DNA of 64,000 nucleotides from Acanthosepion esculentum (GCA_964036315.1 OZ038492.1:32809783-32873782); one strand, 5' to 3'; counted from the stretch's first letter, positions 1 to 9,440 are shown. Notes: generated by a model from the letters alone, not told the origin. Program-made: numbers and translations.

Positions 1-7
1 TACTGAA

Positions 8-11
<4 letters not shown>

Positions 12-64
<53 letters not shown>
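12..64. repeat. (AT)n microsatellite
   Basis: Uninterrupted alternating TA run. Long AT tracts like this recur throughout the window and often mark the ends of dispersed elements. Confidence 0.97.
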
Positions 65-65
<1 letters not shown>

Positions 66-410
66 TTCAGACGTTATTTTTAGTGGATAACCGTGGTTAT
101 TACGTTATTAGCCTGCACAGTCGAAAATACTTAATAAAGTAAACGTGCGCTGCAGGATGGTTCATATCTGCGTCTCCGTTTGTAGTACACACTGTTTGAT
201 CTAAAATCTCTAAACCTTGGTTGGAAACCAGTCTAGGAGAAAGACGAATTCAAAACATGACATAATGTCAGTCTATATGCCCCAGTTCTTTGTATTGGGC
301 CCTTCCAAAAACACAAGCTTTCACCATCATAATCAAATCAAATATCTGGTTAGTCTGGCTGTTCGGCTCTGAGAACAGTACTGCTGAACCTTCAAACGCC
401 GATTATTATA
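65..410. other. Unassigned AT-rich sequence
   Basis: No coding frame, RNA gene or complete element recognised. Bases near 77-93 (GTTATTTTTAGTGGATA) recur near 61552, also next to an AT tract, so part of it is an interspersed repeat. Confidence 0.5.
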
Positions 411-932
411 GAGGGTGCGATGGGTAAATTGTCGACATTTTATATTTTTGATTTCGCGCATGCGCGTTGTTTGTTTTCGATTTTGCAGACTGTACAGTAT
501 AGTAAGGTCAGTTGGGCAGCATCTGTGAGAAAAAGAACATGATGCAATTCACTCCGACAGAAATTTAGAAATGGCATTCGCGGCGGAAACTAAAATACGA
601 ACATTTCAGAGTGTTTAGGTTTCAATCTTAGGATAGTGTAGAGAATTCGGGAAAAGTTGGATGAGTCTAATAGTGATTACGAAGGTACGGCATCTCATAA
701 AAACTCATTCTGATCGTTCAGATTAGAAAAGAAATCCCCAATTTGTTGGTGAGGGCTTTAGACTCAACACGGAGGCCTACATCAAGTGCCTTGAGGAGTT
801 TGTGCTGACCTTGGTCAAGAGAGTAGCTCCTGGAAGACCTTATGTCTGGCAAGTGAATATATGTTAAAATGAGATATCAGTGTTATTTTCATTTTTGCGT
901 AATTTAATCGACAATTCATCCATTGCACCCTC
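411..932 (+). mobile_element. Internally deleted mariner/Tc1-type transposon
   Basis: A 522-bp element bounded by inverted ends (left GAGGGTGCGATGGGTAAATT; right, read inward on the minus strand, GAGGGTGCAATGGATGAATT) and flanked by TA on both sides, the classical Tc1/mariner target. Bases about 757-853 still encode a transposase scrap (RLNTEAYIKCLEEF, then GRPYVWQ) with the centre deleted. The same family is present as an 870-bp, more complete copy at 5975-6844 in reverse orientation. Too short and broken to be autonomous. Confidence 0.85.
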
Positions 933-1029
933 TATATATCATAAGTATCATTATAGATAACTTGCAAATTTTACCCAACATCGGTTAGCTAATACAACTT
1001 TTATTGTCAAAAAAATGACTTAAGAAAAA

Positions 1030-1035
1030 ATGACA

Positions 1036-1075
<40 letters not shown>
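1030..1075. repeat. (AT)n microsatellite
   Basis: Alternating AT run directly upstream of the hairpin MITE. The short plus-strand reading frame here starts with repeated Tyr-Ile and is not a gene. Confidence 0.95.
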
Positions 1076-1079
<4 letters not shown>

Positions 1080-1195
1080 GACTAAAAAGGAACTCCCTAT
1101 TTTATGGATGATGGACTCTTCGTCTAAATATAATTTTTACAAGATAGAAGAGGCCATCATACATAAAATAGGGAGTTACTTTTCAATCAACATAT
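1076..1195. mobile_element. Palindromic MITE (fold-back hairpin)
   Basis: The two halves are near-perfect inverted repeats: GGAACTCCCTATTTTATG on the left pairs with CATAAAATAGGGAGTTAC on the right, extending outward through a GACTAAAAAG / CTTTTCAATC end. Total length is about 115 bp around a 50-bp centre, and there is no coding capacity. Similar end sequences (GAGTCACTTTTCAGTCA near 1204 and GAGTTACTTTTCAATCA near 1481) occur on the far side of the neighbouring SINEs, which suggests a larger broken element. Confidence 0.75.
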
Positions 1196-1234
1196 ATATA
1201 TATGAGTCACTTTTCAGTCAGCTTGTATATAGTG

Positions 1235-1323
1235 ATTTTCCAAGAGTAGCTCAGATGTGGCACAAGGCCGAAAGAATTCTAGCGAGACAAGCTTGCTAAC
1301 CATTACACCACCTCGAGGTGCCC
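1235..1323 (-). mobile_element. tRNA-derived SINE, family A, internally deleted
   Basis: Minus-strand copy of the SINE that follows it, lacking the central B-box part: the tail (TGGCACAAGGCCGAAAG) joins directly to the 5' part (CTAGCGAGACAAGCTTGC) and the head ends GAGGTGCCC. It sits head-to-tail with the fuller copy, so the pair may be one tandem duplication. Confidence 0.7.
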
Positions 1324-1324
1324 T

Positions 1325-1459
1325 AATTTTCCAAGCGCTGCTTAGATGTGGCACAAGGCCGAAAGTATGGGGCACCCAGTGAGGATCGAACTCACTACTC
1401 AGACGTAATTGTTCTAGCGAGACAAGCTTACTAACCATTACACCGCCCCGAGGTGCCCC
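1325..1459 (-). mobile_element. tRNA-derived SINE, family A, near complete
   Basis: Read on the minus strand, bases 1459-1369 look like a tRNA: GGGGCAC at the 5' end pairs with GTGCCCC at the 3' end, with an A-box-like GGTGTAATGGTTAG and a B-box GAGTTCGATCCTCACT. The tRNA-unrelated tail contains CTTTCGGCCTTGTGCCAC. Family copies in the window lie at 1235-1323, 21500-21592, 23941-24058 and 26597-26722. The shared non-tRNA tail and dispersed copies argue against a working tRNA gene. Confidence 0.85.
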
Positions 1460-1544
1460 CAATCACCTTGCATATATATGAGTTACTTTTCAATCACCTT
1501 GTATATATATCACCTTGAATATGATCCCTACTGTGACGAGTTTA

Positions 1545-2320
1545 ATTTTCTTTCATCCCAAGGAAAGCGATAAAGCCGTAAAGACGCAAGGGGTTACAAG
1601 AATGAAAGAATCTGAGAAAAATTATTATTGAGGAAAGAAGACAACGAATGGGATTCAAGGTGACGGATGACGATTGACATTGTATTTAAATTTTTGAAGA
1701 TCGAATTTTGACAGGAAAGCAAACCGCCGAAAGTCAGTTGCACAGGCGTGAAGTGCGAGAGAAGGAACTATTAGCATAGAACTTACTGTTACACCTAGCA
1801 GTTTCAACAGTAAAATGGTGAACCCTAGCAGCCAATTTCGCACTGTATGTGAGCAACGACGGGGTTTTGGAGAACATGGAAACAAACAGGAAACTTACAC
1901 TAAATATCAGGGAGAAGCAGCTGAAATTTCTGTGACACGTAATGAGAAAGGAGGGCTTGGAAAATCTGATACTCACGTGACGGATAAATGGAAAGACGGA
2001 CAGGTAAAAGCAATGCGTGACATACTTAATGGGCTTGAGCAAATGGATGGCGGAACAGGGTTTGGGAGAAATAACAAAAAGAGAAAACTTATTAAGAGCT
2101 ACAAGGAACAGGAGGAGGTGGAGGGCCGTGATCGCCTACGTCCTGAAGAGACGCGACGCATAAAAGAAAACAGAAGTACCAAAAAGGAGAAAGCGCACTA
2201 GAACAATTATTATGAAAATATTTATAGAAAAGTGCACAGGGAAACTACGCTACGGCGATGGGAAAGTGACTGAAGCTGAGATGCCAGTTCAGAACCAATA
2301 ACATTGCAGATTATGTTTTC
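1545..2320 (-). pseudogene. CR1/Jockey-type LINE 3' end, interrupted
   Basis: Minus-strand 3' terminal coding region of the LINE family that also occurs at 27.1-29.8, 42.7-43.2, 46.4-48.7 and 62.3-64 kb. Readable pieces include LGVTVSSMLIVPSLALHACA and FDLQKFKYNVNRH, which mirror the C-terminal residues of the other copies. The matching block resumes at about 2196 after a plus-strand RTE fragment (1850-2195). No intact frame remains. Confidence 0.75.
1850..2195 (+). mobile_element. RTE-type LINE 3' fragment nested in a CR1-type LINE
   Basis: Encodes the degraded C-terminus of the RTE-like retrotransposon seen best at 22590-23550: CEQRRGFGEHGNKQ, then KEEV-type and DRLRPEETRRIK, matching DRLRPERTWHIK of the other copy. 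It ends in an A-rich tail. The sequences on either side belong to one minus-strand CR1-like copy, and GCACT occurs at both junctions (a possible short target duplication). Confidence 0.75.
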
Positions 2321-2699
2321 CCATAAAGGAAGCAATTGGCATTAATTGACCGAGCAGAGAGTACTGTTTTCGGTTGAAATTTATCAATTCTTTCTCTTAA
2401 AACACTTTTTTTAAGAAAATAAGTTTCTCAAAACCAGTAGCTGTTATCGTTGTTTCTAGTTATTGATTGGAGGGGGGGGCTTTCTTAACCTTCTATATTA
2501 ACATCTTGATTATGTTGTTATTTTCTTCATTGTCATAATATATTCCTTATATATAAATTGTTTTCATAAAATTTAGAAATTGTCATTGCTCTCAATATTT
2601 TCTGGTGATTTGCATTACAGAAGAAATGAAAAAAAAATTGATGTAATTGACGACGAACGATGAAAACCAAAATCAGAAATTGAAGCTGTTATTGATTTT
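2321..2699. other. Unassigned sequence
   Basis: AT-rich, with a run of nine G at about 2472-2480. Nothing else recognised. Confidence 0.5.
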
Positions 2700-2885
2700 T
2701 TTTAGATTAAGCCGCGGGAAAACTACGATCTTATGTAAAATGTCTATCATGAGGACTGCCCTTCGTATGCGATGGCTAAACATTGGGCGGCTGAATGTCA
2801 TCGGGGAAGAAAATGCCTTGATGCCGGACCGCATTCAGGATAGCCTCTGGAAACAGACTTATAAAAGTATTGGACGTAAAACAAA
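2700..2885 (+). pseudogene. Mariner transposase N-terminal remnant
   Basis: In one plus-strand frame the sequence reads HEDCPSYAMAKHWAAECHRG followed by RKCLDAGPHSG, a stop and PLETD. This resembles the helix-turn-helix part of mariner transposases, which typically has an 'APSYATVKRW...F.RGR.S.EDDPR.GRP' pattern. Stops and frame changes are present, there is no catalytic domain, and no inverted ends were found. Confidence 0.55.
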
Positions 2886-2970
2886 ATAAAGCTAAAACAG
2901 AAATGTTTTTACTGCTGCCATGCCAATAATGTTGGGATCAAAACTACAGAAACTTCTCAGATAGATAAAT

Positions 2971-2982
2971 ATGAACAGAATG

Positions 2983-3041
<59 letters not shown>
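2971..3041. repeat. (GATA)n microsatellite
   Basis: About 17 tandem GATA units. Confidence 0.97.
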
Positions 3042-3289
3042 AATGAACAGAATAATAAACTAGTCTTAATAATAGTTTGAATTGCGACAGACAACGAAAG
3101 TTTTTTCCATGACTTCAATATTTCTCTGTGTTCGGTCTGGCATTTGTCTTCTATAGGTTGGAAACTTTTTCCTTGAAATTATCTGATGATGTAAAAAGTG
3201 TAGACTATGAAATCAAATTTGAGATTTTTTTCTTTTTATAACAAAAATATAAAAACCACTTTGACAAAGTTGTTCAGAATTCCTATTTT

Positions 3290-4180
3290 TTCTTCTCTAC
3301 TGCTGAGTGTGGTAGATGACGGTAAGTGTGACATAGAAACTCAAATGCGTATTGTAGTAGCGAAAGATATCTTTCAGAAACTAAGCAATTAAAAGATTAA
3401 ATGATCGAAAAATCATTTATTTCATTTGTAATAAATCCCGATAGTTACATTAAAATCCGACAATAACAAAACAAAAGTCATTGAAACAAAGCAAGTTCAG
3501 TCGACCAATGATGACAATTCCAGAACAACGTAACTATAAACAATTTTTTTCTATCCTCTGCCAGCCGCTCTGATGAAGAAAGCATTACCTCGAACCGTCG
3601 CCAGTGAGACACGCTGCAAGAGCCACTCCGTTTCGCGAGGCTCGTTCCTTAATCGAGACGCAATCGCGCCAATCCTCCGAAGGAACGCTATCGAACGAGG
3701 GGCAATAACCCCTGAAGTCTCCACTGCCACAGGAGTAAAAAAAAAATCTATCAGCAAGAGAAGTATATTTAGCTATTTTTTTTATCCCTGCGTCTCGGGC
3801 GACGAACCCCGGCTCAACCGCGGGCCTGATCAAATTACCGGCCGAAAATGTATCTGCACAGGTCGCATCCCAAATCAACGACTTACCCATTTTAAAAGGG
3901 AAGATGGTAATGCCATCCGGCCAATTTCCATCACCACGGTCGAGGCCTACGGGTTCGATTTGGGAAGGGAACCCAGCTGCATCCAAACCTCTTTTGATGA
4001 TGTCGTTAATTGCTGCATGCCGTGGAAAGCGGCCGGCACTACGACGACAGGAGAGAGGGAAAATTGTTCTTTGAAAACTGTAAGAGTGCTTGACTGCTAT
4101 GCAATAGTTAATCTCCTATATCACAGTGAATACTGGACAATTACCTCACAGGCGAGAAAAATCTTAAAGCAGTAGACTTG
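3290..4180 (+). pseudogene. RTE-type LINE fragment, split by an insertion
   Basis: The left piece (3290-3414) reads DDGKCDIETQMRIVVAKDIF then, after a frame change, IKRLNDRKI. The right piece (4068-4180) reads SLKTVRVLDCYAIVNLLYH and EYWTITSQARKIL. In the copy at 22590-23550 these are consecutive (DDGKCDTEIRR...FQKLGRVLRDRRISLVTKKRIL...WTISSKM). The intervening ~650 bp is a different element. No catalytic residues are retained. Confidence 0.75.
3415..4067 (-). mobile_element. Retroelement C-terminal domain ('RPDG...WD.T..DT' type), copy 1
   Basis: On the minus strand: [43 protein letters not shown], then after a one-base shift TPVAVETSGVI and ETEWLLQRVSLATVRGNAF. I recognise this as a conserved tail domain found repeatedly in mollusc and cnidarian repeats; the PDG...WD.T spacing is reminiscent of a PD-(D/E)XK nuclease-like core, but that is inference. 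A second copy lies at 54344-54835 with high identity, including the 3' flank (AACAAAACAAAAGTCATTGA). It is inserted inside an RTE LINE. Confidence 0.65.
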
Positions 4181-5442
4181 TACTTCTACCGCTAAATGAC
4201 GATGTAGGGATACAAACGTCTTCCCTTCTTTGAGGCAGTCACGTGTCGGACGGCGAATGACTCTCAGAGGATAGAGTGACGAAGGGCAGTTGCGATGAAG
4301 AGCCCAGAAAATAAGGATTCCTCTCTTTAGCCGACAGCGGTAGGTCTTACAAGAAGAACCCCGAGGCCTAACCAGGTTGATAGAGAAACCGTCGTAACTC
4401 CAATTTTTCCTTCGGGAAATATTACAAGTAAGTTCCCCCTCTTTTACAAACCGTTTGTTGTTGCATACATGTTATAATTTCTCTGCGTGGGGTATGTGCA
4501 CATGCGTATATATCTAACTTTGTGTACGACGTAGCATTATAAAACTCTCTCTGAGAAAAAAGCAGATTTGTCATTCCTTTTTTTTCCAGCTATTCTGTTA
4601 CGTCCATGAAATACGGTGTTATTAAATAATAATGCTCATAACGGGGGAAATTCAAATAAGGGAATAAATCTTTCTTCCATAGAAACCTCCCGTTATACCG
4701 AGAATATCATGTGAGTAACGAGGAAGTTTTAAGGGGAATGGAAACTGCCAGTAACATTTCATAAACAGAGCTCAAAAATAAGGGAACACATAATAGGGAA
4801 AGAAGATTTGGAGAATTTAACACTCTCAAGACATACTGAAGGAAAAGATGATTTATTATAACTACTTCTGAATGTTGGCATAACCATAGGGTGCGTTAGG
4901 CTTTTTGATAACACACACTTGGCGGGAAGACGGCCTAACATAATGTTAGACAACATGCGCAAAGCATTCTCATTTCTCTTTCAAACGAATCAAGAGCATT
5001 AACATGATTGGCTAGCCGCCCCAATCTATAAATCTATAACTCAACTAAATTACATTAATCTTAACGGACTTAAATTTAAATCCCCCATTGCTTAGTAGTA
5101 CAAAGACTATTTACTGTGAATCCCAGAAAAACACACTCCGAGGCCGTTAGAAGAAACACCACATAGTAGGAACTGATATTAAACTATAAACAATAATCCT
5201 GGCCATAAATAAACTCCAAATCCAGACCGCTTCCCTCGGGATAAGATACCTTATGCCTCCAACAATCGCTAACACATACTCACTCTCATTAACAAGGCGC
5301 CGACTAGAGGAAGACTGACTTTAAAAATAAATTTAGAAAAATCCTCCGAGACAAGCACTTAGAGGCTGACGATAGCCGTATGAAGAACGGTTTGAAATAG
5401 ACTATACCTATGTTGAGGTAATTTTTGTTTTGTTTTTTGCTG

Positions 5443-5447
<5 letters not shown>
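4181..5447. other. Unassigned sequence, no recognised gene
   Basis: About 1.27 kb with only short frames and no transposon motif I can name. Possible single-copy spacer or very old repeat. Confidence 0.5.
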
Positions 5448-5482
<35 letters not shown>

Positions 5483-5625
5483 AAATATAGTCTTAAAGTG
5501 TGCTATATTTATGGGATAAAGTGCTCAATATCGGTGATAGAGCGTGTGTAAATATAAAAGTGAACATAGAAGTCAACACTTAGAGGCAACAGTCTGTCGC
5601 CTCTAAGTGTTGACTTCTATGTTCA

Positions 5626-5665
<40 letters not shown>
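5448..5665. repeat. AT tracts enclosing a dispersed repeat and a 36-bp-arm hairpin
   Basis: AT runs at 5448-5478 and 5631-5665 bracket a dispersed unit (GAAATATAGTCTTAAAGTGT ...) also found at about 49943-50085 and, in part, at 24375-24450. Within it, 5552-5587 and 5599-5634 are inverted repeats separated by 11 nt (AACAGTCTGTC). Confidence 0.85.
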
Positions 5666-5666
<1 letters not shown>

Positions 5667-5851
5667 CTTAATTGATTGATTTTTACGACTTATCAACCCC
5701 TTGCAAGTTGTTTAAAGCCAGAAAATATTTTAGATTATAAGAATTGGCGAGGGGCGGTGTAAAATAGTTATTTACTAATACAACTCCTACTAATTAACCG
5801 AAAGCACATCCACGCTTACCTAACCTGGTATTCCCGCTATAAATATATATA

Positions 5852-5935
5852 ATGTCCGGACTAGTGGACGGACTGATTGCTGGAAGGACCGTTTACGAAA
5901 CTCTAGAGTCGGGATGTTGAAGTTAATATCAATCA
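5852..5935. repeat. Interspersed repeat, inverted relative to a copy near 20100
   Basis: TACGAAACTCTAGAGTCGGG then ATGTTGAA here matches, in reverse complement, TTCAACATCCCGACTCCAGA then GTTTCGTA at about 20109-20136. Family not identified. Confidence 0.6.
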
Positions 5936-5974
5936 GCTAAATGACAAATTTTATATTTGTATTAATTCTACGTA

Positions 5975-6844
5975 CGGGGTGCGATGGATGAATTGTCGTC
6001 TAAATTATACCAAAAGGAAAATGACACTGATATCTCATTTTAACAGATATATTTACCAAATTTACGCAAAAATATTTTGAAATACTAAATTCATTCTATA
6101 AAATCGCCATCAGCTTCAACCACAGCTTCCAAATGACTTTGGAATCTCCTGCAACTCTTCTGGGTTGTCTCCTTGTTTAAGTTGGTGAATGCTGCCATAA
6201 TTCTTGTCTTTAGTTCATCTTTGATGCTACAAGGAGTTTTGTTGGTCTCTCGCTCAACTGCACTCCACACATAATAATCAAGGGGGTTACAGTCTGGGGA
6301 GTCAGGTGGCCAGATTTAAGGGGTGATGTGATCACAAAATGTCTGACAGCCGTTACTAGGTTCTCCTGTTTGTATGGCATGGTGCATAATTCTGTTGCCA
6401 AACATAGCTCTTCCAGTAGCCAACACCTTGACCCAGAGTAGCACTACCTCCTCGAGGCACTTGATGTAGGCCACTGTGTTGAGTCTGGGGCCCTGTGGAA
6501 AGATGAATGCAGGCATAACGTCGCCATCCCTAGTGATCACTCTAAACACCTTCGTAATCACCATTAGACTCATTCAACTCTTTTCGAATCCTCTGCATTT
6601 TTTCTCAGATTGGCACGGAAAGACTCTCAAATGTCCGTATTGGAGCTTCCGACGCGAATGGCAAGCAGTACAGCATGCTGTTTCCTAATTTCTAGCGGAG
6701 TTAATTGCGTCAGGGTGCTCGTTTTTTCACAGACGCTACCCAACTGAATCTACTATACTGTGCAGTCGACAAAATGGAAAACAAACAACGCGCATGCGCG
6801 AAAATGAAAATATAAAATAGCGACAATTTACCCATTGAACCCTG
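5975..6844 (-). mobile_element. Mariner/Tc1-type transposon with degenerate transposase
   Basis: An 870-bp element with inverted ends (CGGGGTGCGATGGATGAATT; opposite end CAGGGTTCAATGGGTAAATT) and TA flanks at 5973-5974 and 6845-6846. The minus strand encodes a broken IS630/Tc1/mariner transposase: VMPAFIFPQGPRLNTVAYIK and LEEVVLLWVKVLATGRAMF, then in other frames WQQNYAPCHTNRRT, FCDHITP, IWPPDSPDCNPLDYYVW and RRFQSHLEAVVEADGDFIE. The second catalytic position, normally QQD, reads QQN. The third (PLDYY) is kept. Several frame changes and a stop make it inactive. Confidence 0.88.
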
Positions 6845-6845
6845 T

Positions 6846-6917
6846 ACACACACACACACACACACAATCACACTCACTCTCCCACACACACAAACACACA
6901 CACACAAACACACACAC

Positions 6918-6973
<56 letters not shown>

Positions 6974-7051
6974 GCAGGGTGCAATGGGTAAATTTATATT
7001 ATATGTGTTTAATCCTGATTAGGATGAAGTACATACTAAGGAGGTTGCAAT

Positions 7052-7104
<53 letters not shown>
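6846..7104. repeat. (AC)n and (AT)n microsatellites with a solo mariner end
   Basis: A compound (CA)n run starts right at the transposon's TA flank (6846-6930) and passes into (TA)n. At 6975-6994 CAGGGTGCAATGGGTAAATT is a third copy of the terminal repeat of the neighbouring mariner family, with no partner end seen. A further (AT)n run occupies about 7053-7104. Confidence 0.85.
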
Positions 7105-7108
<4 letters not shown>

Positions 7109-7240
7109 TCAATTTAATTAGAAAACAGACAACCTTAAAGGTTCATTGATTATATTGTATAAATAGGTGGTATTTACCTGATTCATCAGATCACATTTCC
7201 AAGGGTGAAAAATGGTTTTAAATTTACGTATTATTTTTAT

Positions 7241-7319
<79 letters not shown>

Positions 7320-7446
7320 TTTATAATATATTATTTTTATGCACTTTTTATTATAATTTTATTTTTATGGTTATTTTATTTTATTACCTTTTTTATTTAT
7401 TATTTTATTTTATTATTTTTATAATATATTATTTTTATGCACTTTT

Positions 7447-7517
<71 letters not shown>

Positions 7518-7567
7518 AAAACTCTCATTATTCATCATCAGCCAAACCTGCATAAATTTAATATAGG

Positions 7568-7599
<32 letters not shown>
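7105..7599. repeat. AT-rich spacer, two long (AT)n tracts and a TTTTA-rich segment
   Basis: (AT)n at 7247-7314 and 7449-7514 flank about 130 bp of T/A sequence in which TTTTTATAATATATTATTTT occurs twice. Poly Tyr-Ile reading frames here are artefacts. (GT)n lies at 7580-7598. Confidence 0.9.
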
Positions 7600-7745
7600 A
7601 TTTAGGCAGCAATTCTTCTTTCATGCACATTTCATTGAAAACGACAGACAAGGTGTTTTTATTTAGTTTTTTATACAATTTCTCATGCTATCTAATAATT
7701 TTTTTTCGGATGATAAATTATATAAAAACTATAAAATCGACGAGA
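7600..7745 (-). mobile_element. Penelope-like element terminal segment
   Basis: The reverse complement contains TTTCAATGAAATGTGCATGA, then AAGAAGAATTGCTGCC. It matches both arms of the palindrome at 12145-12746. It lies directly downstream of the Penelope-like RT remnant, consistent with a terminal (pLTR-like) repeat. Confidence 0.6.
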
Positions 7746-8078
7746 ACATCTAAGAATGGAAGTTTGTTTTTTTTTCACTAAGTTCATAAGTAAAATTTAG
7801 GACGCAATTTTGTTGAAATGTAACTTTCAGATTTTCTATTTCTTTTTTGTTTTCAGCCAAAATAAAAATATTGTCAACATAACGAACATATATTTCAGGT
7901 TTAATAACTTTAGTAAAAACCTTGTTCTCAACATATGACATGTAATAATTGGAGAAGCACGGCCCGAGAGGGTTTCCCATACTTTACTCCATCAGGCTGT
8001 GTGTAAATAGTACTATTCTGGCTATAAAAAGGAACTCTAGTGGTGCATGCAAGCAATGGTTTTCTTAAAATATTGGGT

Positions 8079-8085
<7 letters not shown>
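7746..8085 (-). pseudogene. Penelope-like element reverse transcriptase remnant
   Basis: The minus strand reads RVPFYSQNSTIYTQPDGV, then after a one-base frame change SMGNPLGPCFSNYYMSYVEN, IKPEIYVRYVDNIFIL and NFTYELSEKKTNF. The order matches the Penelope-type RT core, in which 'GxPLGPxxxN' precedes the catalytic YVDD. Here YVDD is YVDN, so the second metal-binding aspartate is lost. No GIY-YIG endonuclease domain is visible downstream. A dead fragment, about 110 residues of an RT that is normally several hundred long. Confidence 0.8.
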
Positions 8086-8135
<50 letters not shown>

Positions 8136-8241
8136 GAAATGGACAAAGTCCGACAATTATTTTAAGACATTTTTTATCAAATTTTAGAAAAAGAACGGAT
8201 AAATAAATTTATAAAATGAACGTATAAACATAAAAAATATC

Positions 8242-8320
<79 letters not shown>

Positions 8321-8325
8321 GTGCG
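8082..8325 (-). mobile_element. SINE family C tail between (AT)n tracts
   Basis: GAAATGGACAAAGTCCGACA at about 8134-8153 is the 3' end of the tRNA-derived SINE family also found at 42456-42700, 44206-44604 and 50106-50660. Only tail-like sequence remains. AT tracts occupy 8082-8132 and 8243-8319. Confidence 0.65.
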
Positions 8326-8344
8326 TGCGTGTACTTTTCTAATC

Positions 8345-8896
8345 ATATTTTTTTATATTTAAGATTTCACCGCAATATTGTTTTAACAACTGAAGAACTT
8401 CTCGTCGAACATATTTTTCGAGATGGAGGTAAATACAGAGATTTGGTGCGACAGCGTTTTGCTGATAGATTTTCAGATACACCTGTTGCACATCGGAATA
8501 GAGTTCGTAACCGTGATGTTAAATTTCGGGAAACAGGATCAGAAGACGATGCCAAACGCTGTGGAAGACCAGCAAAGCTATCGAAGGAGAAACTGTTGGA
8601 TATTCCTGACTGTATGTAGCAGTGTCCAAGACAATCATTACGAAAGTTACCGCAACAGCAAGTCATTGATCTTGGAAGAGCTAATAAAGCCATCAGACAA
8701 AAGTTAAAAATCTTCCCATACAAACTAATGGTGAGCAACTGATAGCAGTGTTCAGAAACAGAATAAGAATGATCCAAACTTGATGCTAAATTTCAACATT
8801 GTTCATAATTTTCAATTATATCCTCTTTCTGTACTCTATATGGAAACATGTATGTTAATAAAAATGTAAGTGCATAGTGACTTTTCAAGTACCCTG
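8345..8896 (+). pseudogene. Tc1-type transposon remnant with N-terminal HTH
   Basis: The plus strand reads LTTEELLVEHIFRDGGKYRD, LVRQRFADRFSDTPVAHRNR and KFRETGSEDDAKRCGRPAKL, then after a frame change QCPRQSLRKLPQQQVIDLG. This is the N-terminal DNA-binding region of a transposase family of IS630/Tc1 type (helix-turn-helix of the kind found upstream of DDE domains in arthropod and mollusc repeats). The DDE part is missing. The element's 3' end is probably at about 8872-8896 (TAGTGACTTTTCAAGTACCC, then TG before TA). A related, shorter copy is at 11229-11500. Confidence 0.7.
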
Positions 8897-8907
8897 TAGA
8901 TATATTA

Positions 8908-9440
8908 GGTTGGCCGTAATGTCCTGACCCACTTAGGAAACGGAAAGAAAACAAGATTTTATGGAGCAGCAACAACAAAATGAAGTCCATCATTCTCGAT
9001 TATCTTCTGCCAGGGATCAGCAACACCTGTATCTGTACTAGATACCAGTCCGCTGGCTTTTAATCAAAAAACTGTAAACTAGTTTCCTTCACTTCATTAA
9101 ATGTTGAATCTCTGGTCGCGGAGAAAGTGTGTCATTGAGCAAAATAGGCCATAGTCACCCGGAGCAGCATCGGAACAGAATGATGGATGTGGAAGAATCT
9201 CAACACCGTCCATCTGATCGAACTCCTCCTTAGTCAACCTGGCAGTGTGTGGTCCCGCATTGTCTTGCTGAAACAAAGCCCGACCTCGATTAACCAAATC
9301 AGGATACTTTCGTTTATCATACACGGGGTCTAACTGCTGGCAATACAATTTAGCGTTGATGGCGCGACCGTGTGGAACAAGCTCAAAATGGAGTACTCCT
9401 TTGAAATTCCACCAGACATAGATCAAAATCCTGGCCAACC
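8908..9440 (-). mobile_element. Mariner element, 5'-deleted, transposase C-terminus
   Basis: Inverted ends GGTTGGCC...GGCCAACC with TA on both sides (8906-8907, 9441-9442). The minus strand encodes 113 residues: VWWNFKGVLHFELVPHGRAI, LFQQDNAGPHTARLTKEEF, AAPGDYGLF and THFLRDQRFNI. Two catalytic aspartates of the mariner DD34D triad are visible (QQDN and PGDY, about 35 residues apart). The first aspartate and the DNA-binding domain are gone, so the 533-bp copy is non-autonomous. Confidence 0.88.

Noticed and set aside
1369..1459. A functional tRNA gene on the minus strand.
   Set aside because: 91 nt with a non-canonical anticodon arm, plus a SINE tail and multiple dispersed copies.
7205..7781. 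Tyr-Ile-rich frames over AT tracts (also at 10287, 12582, 45343, 50878 and others).
   Set aside because: Direct translation of (AT)n; no conserved domain, except the short Penelope-like piece noted at 12.6 kb.
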